DNA of 64,000 bases from Paraescarpia echinospica (lineage: Eukaryota; Annelida; Polychaeta; Sabellida; Siboglinidae): contig CM034537.1 of the NCBI GenBank assembly GCA_020002185.1, positions 12,196,538-12,260,537 on the forward strand. Direction: 5' to 3'. Both the position numbers and the translations under genes were made by a program. Of the stretch, positions 61,256 to 64,000 are shown piece by piece (position 1 is the first letter of the stretch; every line of letters begins with the position of its first letter). The notes beneath the pieces are model-generated. The model saw nothing but the letters and a program-made list of their open reading frames with translations. It was not told the origin of the DNA and did no database searches.

Positions 61256-62064
61256 ACCTGTAACGGTCCACCCATCTCACGCTGGCGGCAGAAGTGTACA
61301 GTTTGAACTTGCGAATCACAACACTTTAACCGGCCCTCCCCAAGTCGTTTACTCAACTCTACCGCCCCGACGATCCTCCAGCTTAAATACCCTCCCGTTG
61401 CGATAATGGCGAAGGGAGACGGGTGTTCTACGCAGCATACCGATTCGCATTGTGCGTGCGTCGTTGCTTGGGGTTCGAATTATACGTCATTACCGTCACA
61501 TTGACGCGACCTCTAGTGGGCGTAATCGGGCGCTTCCGTGATGACATCGCCCGACAACAAAGCATCGCATGCCGTGCTGTCATCAGAAGGTAATTTACTG
61601 TGTGCCACTGCCGCTTTCTTCCCGATACACATTCAAAGATAATTTACAAAACATATTCGAAACCGTGCGAGAACGTCTTGCAGATGCCCTCTATTCAATC
61701 TAGATAAGACACAATTTACAGTCGCTTGGCCGCTTCACAAATGCCAAAACAATTTTGTAGACTGGTGGGTGTCAAGGATAATATGGAACAACTTTCAAAT
61801 ATACACACAAAGGAACAATTGTAGAATTGACAGATCCATGATAAGTGACCTATGTACTAGAATGGTGTCTCCGAAGAGAAGGTTTTAATTATTGTATGCA
61901 GATAGTTGAGCTCCTTCGGTGCGTCTACAAATCTTGGATCATCGCCTTGACCGCAAAACTGGACGGTAGAAGGCTTCACGTTCTCGTTTGTTGGTATCCA
62001 TCACTGCAGCTTCCATGTATAGCTTGAGGACACCGTTATGCCCCCGTCAAATCTACGTCTTCCA
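61256..62064. other. Intergenic, nothing recognised
   Basis: No gene recognised. CpG content is somewhat higher at 61260-61560. Confidence 0.4.
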
Positions 62065-62065
62065 C

Positions 62066-62237
62066 TACCACATTCCACTCTGCTCTACTCTACTCTGCTC
62101 CACTCCGCCCTACTCTACTCTAATCTGCTCTGCTCTACTCTACTCCACTCCACTCCACTCCACTCCACTCCACTCCACTCCACTCCAATCCACTCTACTC
62201 CATTATACTCTACTCTACTCCACTCTACTCCGCTCTA

Positions 62238-62268
<31 letters not shown>

Positions 62269-62378
62269 CACACATATAATATAATAATATAATATATATA
62301 TATATATATATATATACTCTACTCTACTCTACTCTACTCTACTCTACTCTACTCTACTCTACTCTACTCTACTTTACT
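62066..62378. repeat. Pentanucleotide satellite (CTACT/CCACT) with (TA)n insert
   Basis: CTCTACTCTACTCC-type 5-bp units vary among CTACT, CCACT, CTGCT and CAATC. They are split by (CT)n and (TA)n tracts at about 62240-62315, then resume as nearly perfect CTACT to 62378. Confidence 0.95.
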
Positions 62379-62584
62379 CTTGAAGAACATTGTCTTGGGA
62401 TGTCGTTCCTTCTCCGTCCGTGCCGCCCGTCTGCCCATTCCTTTGCGCTGTTGCTACCAAGGCTTTAGACACTGGGCACTTTTGCTCTTTTGTTGTCGAG
62501 GGAATTTTTCTGGTCTCGATATTAAGAATCTCACAAAGATGTCTAACATGCATGCACGTTTATTTGCAGTTATGTCTTCTGTGA

Positions 62585-62815
62585 GGCGTGCATGTTTCCA
62601 AAGAGTCAAGGCATGCTGTAATAACTACCGCTCTGTAGTGTTTGCCTTTAGTACGCTCGTCTTTATACCAAACCCACGCCGCCATCGAGAACACCAAGCA
62701 GCCGTGCCAGCTTGTATTCGCTTATTGATTTCACGGTGAGTTTCCACATAGAGTAAAGAAGTGCTGTGATAAATACGACTCTGTGGAGTTTGCTAATCGT
62801 ACTAGCTGTATTTTA
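62585..62815. repeat. Imperfect tandem duplication, about 150-bp step
   Basis: TTTCCAAAGAGTCAAG followed by TGCTGTAATAACTACCGCTC near 62594 recurs as TTTCCACATAGAGTAAAG followed by GTGCTGTGATAAATACGACTC near 62742. The first copy is framed by an acceptor-like TTTATTTGCAG and a donor-like GTGAGT, so an exon is possible but unproven. Confidence 0.45.
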
Positions 62816-63210
62816 TGCCACGTTGAGACCACACACGGGTATCAATACCACACATAGTCATGTCTGATTGGTTTAGCTTACTGATTCTACTGTCTGATGT
62901 ATTGGTGTCGGTGCAACCGATATAGGTAGTGTTGCATCCCGTGTGTATTTTTCCATTTACAAGGATAAATGGTGGCGCATCAGTTTGTGACTTAGTGGAT
63001 GCCTGATACAAACAGTTCGGTTTTCTCGACATTGATTGAGTGAATAGCATAATGGCTTGATTAACTCCCCCCCACGTGCCGTATACTTTGCAGGTTTGAC
63101 ACCGTACAGCGGCTGTATTATTGGCATACAGTAGCGCTACTATGATGAGTTCACGTATTCTTGTATTTGTTTTTAATCTTCTTACGTAGTAAATACATTG
63201 CATATGTATA

Positions 63211-63251
<41 letters not shown>

Positions 63252-63339
63252 CATACATATACATATACACACATATCCACCAGTCACAGTCAACCACAGG
63301 CAACGATTAACGAGAAAGAAGTACCTGCTACCAGAGATT
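62816..63339. other. Intergenic with a (TA)n tract
   Basis: No gene recognised. (TA)n at about 63217-63249 is flanked by imperfectly mirrored ATATGTATATG and CATATACATAT. Confidence 0.45.
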
Positions 63340-63960
63340 CTATAAATCTTCGTCAGCGCGCACGGGGCGCACTCAGGCGCGGATGGTACATATCGATGTC
63401 AACGTGTTTTACCCTGTCTCGTTCGCCTCGACGTCAGCCGCGCGCGACTAGGGAGCGCGGTGCGATTGTGGCTCGGCGGCTGGTTTGTGAGAACGCGTGG
63501 CGCGCCATTGTTCGCGGCCGTGTCTTAAGCGTGGGAACGCGTCTTCTCCGTGATTGCCGGTCGCTGGCGATCGCGATAAGGCGGCGGCGCCGTGACGGAC
63601 CCTTACAGGTGAAGCGACCCGTGCCGCGGCAGTCGCGCTATCGCTTACACGCCACGGTCGTGGGAAAGTCAGCGCTGGCGGCTCGGCGCGTTGCTGCGGT
63701 CGCCATTAAAGACGGTAATTTCACCTGTGCGATTGTGTGCCGCGTCACCTGTAGACGTCTAGCTGTCGTGACGCGTGTGCGTCAAAACAATGCCCCCAGT
63801 GATTTTATGTCCCGGGTAACCCGCTTAACTGTTTCTGTTGGTGTTTTTTCCGCATCGCGTCTCGCTCGGGCAGGCGGGCGCCGTGCGTCTTCAGGTAGCG
63901 GGCTGGGTGTTTGGCTGGGAGTTTGTGGCCGGAGGTAAAGATAAATTTCGATTTCACCGG
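63340..63960. promoter_or_regulatory. CpG island at the right edge
   Basis: About 600 bp with dense CpG (GCGCGC, CGGCGG, GGCGCG words), sharply different from the AT-rich sequence before it. The open frame across it (63198-63938) is Arg/Ala/Val-rich without a domain, as expected of GC-rich non-coding DNA. It may mark the promoter of a gene beyond the window. Confidence 0.4.
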
Positions 63961-64000
63961 CTGTTACTTAAAGGAAGGTTGTCTGTTCTGTTACTCGGAA

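Noticed and set aside
63198..63938. 246-codon Arg/Ala-rich frame
   Set aside because: It begins in a (TA)n tract and continues through a CpG island; the composition fits GC-rich non-coding DNA.

Overview
This window is eukaryotic, most likely from a bilaterian animal and probably a marine invertebrate. It has one recognisable host gene, split by spliceosomal introns: a hairy/Enhancer-of-split (HES) transcription repressor. The rest is gene-poor DNA full of micro- and minisatellites, decayed LINE retrotransposons, hAT-type and fold-back DNA elements, and (TA)n palindromes. There is no operon-like layout, no Shine-Dalgarno-led gene string and no CRISPR array. The species cannot be named from this sequence alone.

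Layout. 0-9 kb: satellite DNA (20-bp tandem repeat, about 1 kb of a CCACTA-type hexamer, about 240 bp of GACC tetramer, seven 35-bp units, seven 67-bp units) separated by unannotated sequence. 9-20 kb: a possible small spliced transcript (weak), a short hAT-like MITE, AAT-rich repeats, a degenerate array at 16 kb, and 30-bp and 48-bp minisatellites. The 48-bp array abuts the C-terminal remnant of a LINE reverse transcriptase. 20.7-22.2 kb: a 1.5-kb element made of two long inverted arms, each holding a tRNA-like box A/box B segment. 22.8-24.0 kb: a candidate fold-back element with inverted arrays of short repeats. 24.36-28.2 kb: the HES locus, with a cluster of CSL/Su(H) and HES-type sites about 1 kb upstream, a CpG-rich promoter with CCAAT and TATA boxes, three coding exons and a polyadenylation signal.

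28-64 kb: intergenic DNA with a SINE-like fragment, a second MITE, a composite 6/12-bp satellite at 35 kb, a 90-bp near-perfect palindrome, GA satellites, two minus-strand copies of one CR1-like LINE family (42.4 and 48.6-50.8 kb), another LINE tail at 47.8 kb, a second fold-back-like element at 55.4 kb, an array of AGGTGTAA motifs at 61 kb, and a CpG island at the right edge.

Function. The HES protein should act in the nucleus as a Groucho-recruiting repressor downstream of Notch. Upstream CSL sites interleaved with N-box and class-C sites fit Notch activation plus autorepression. The CpG- and motif-rich blocks scattered through the surrounding desert may be its distal regulatory elements, but this is inference. 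Nearly all other long open frames are by-products of stop-free tandem repeats.
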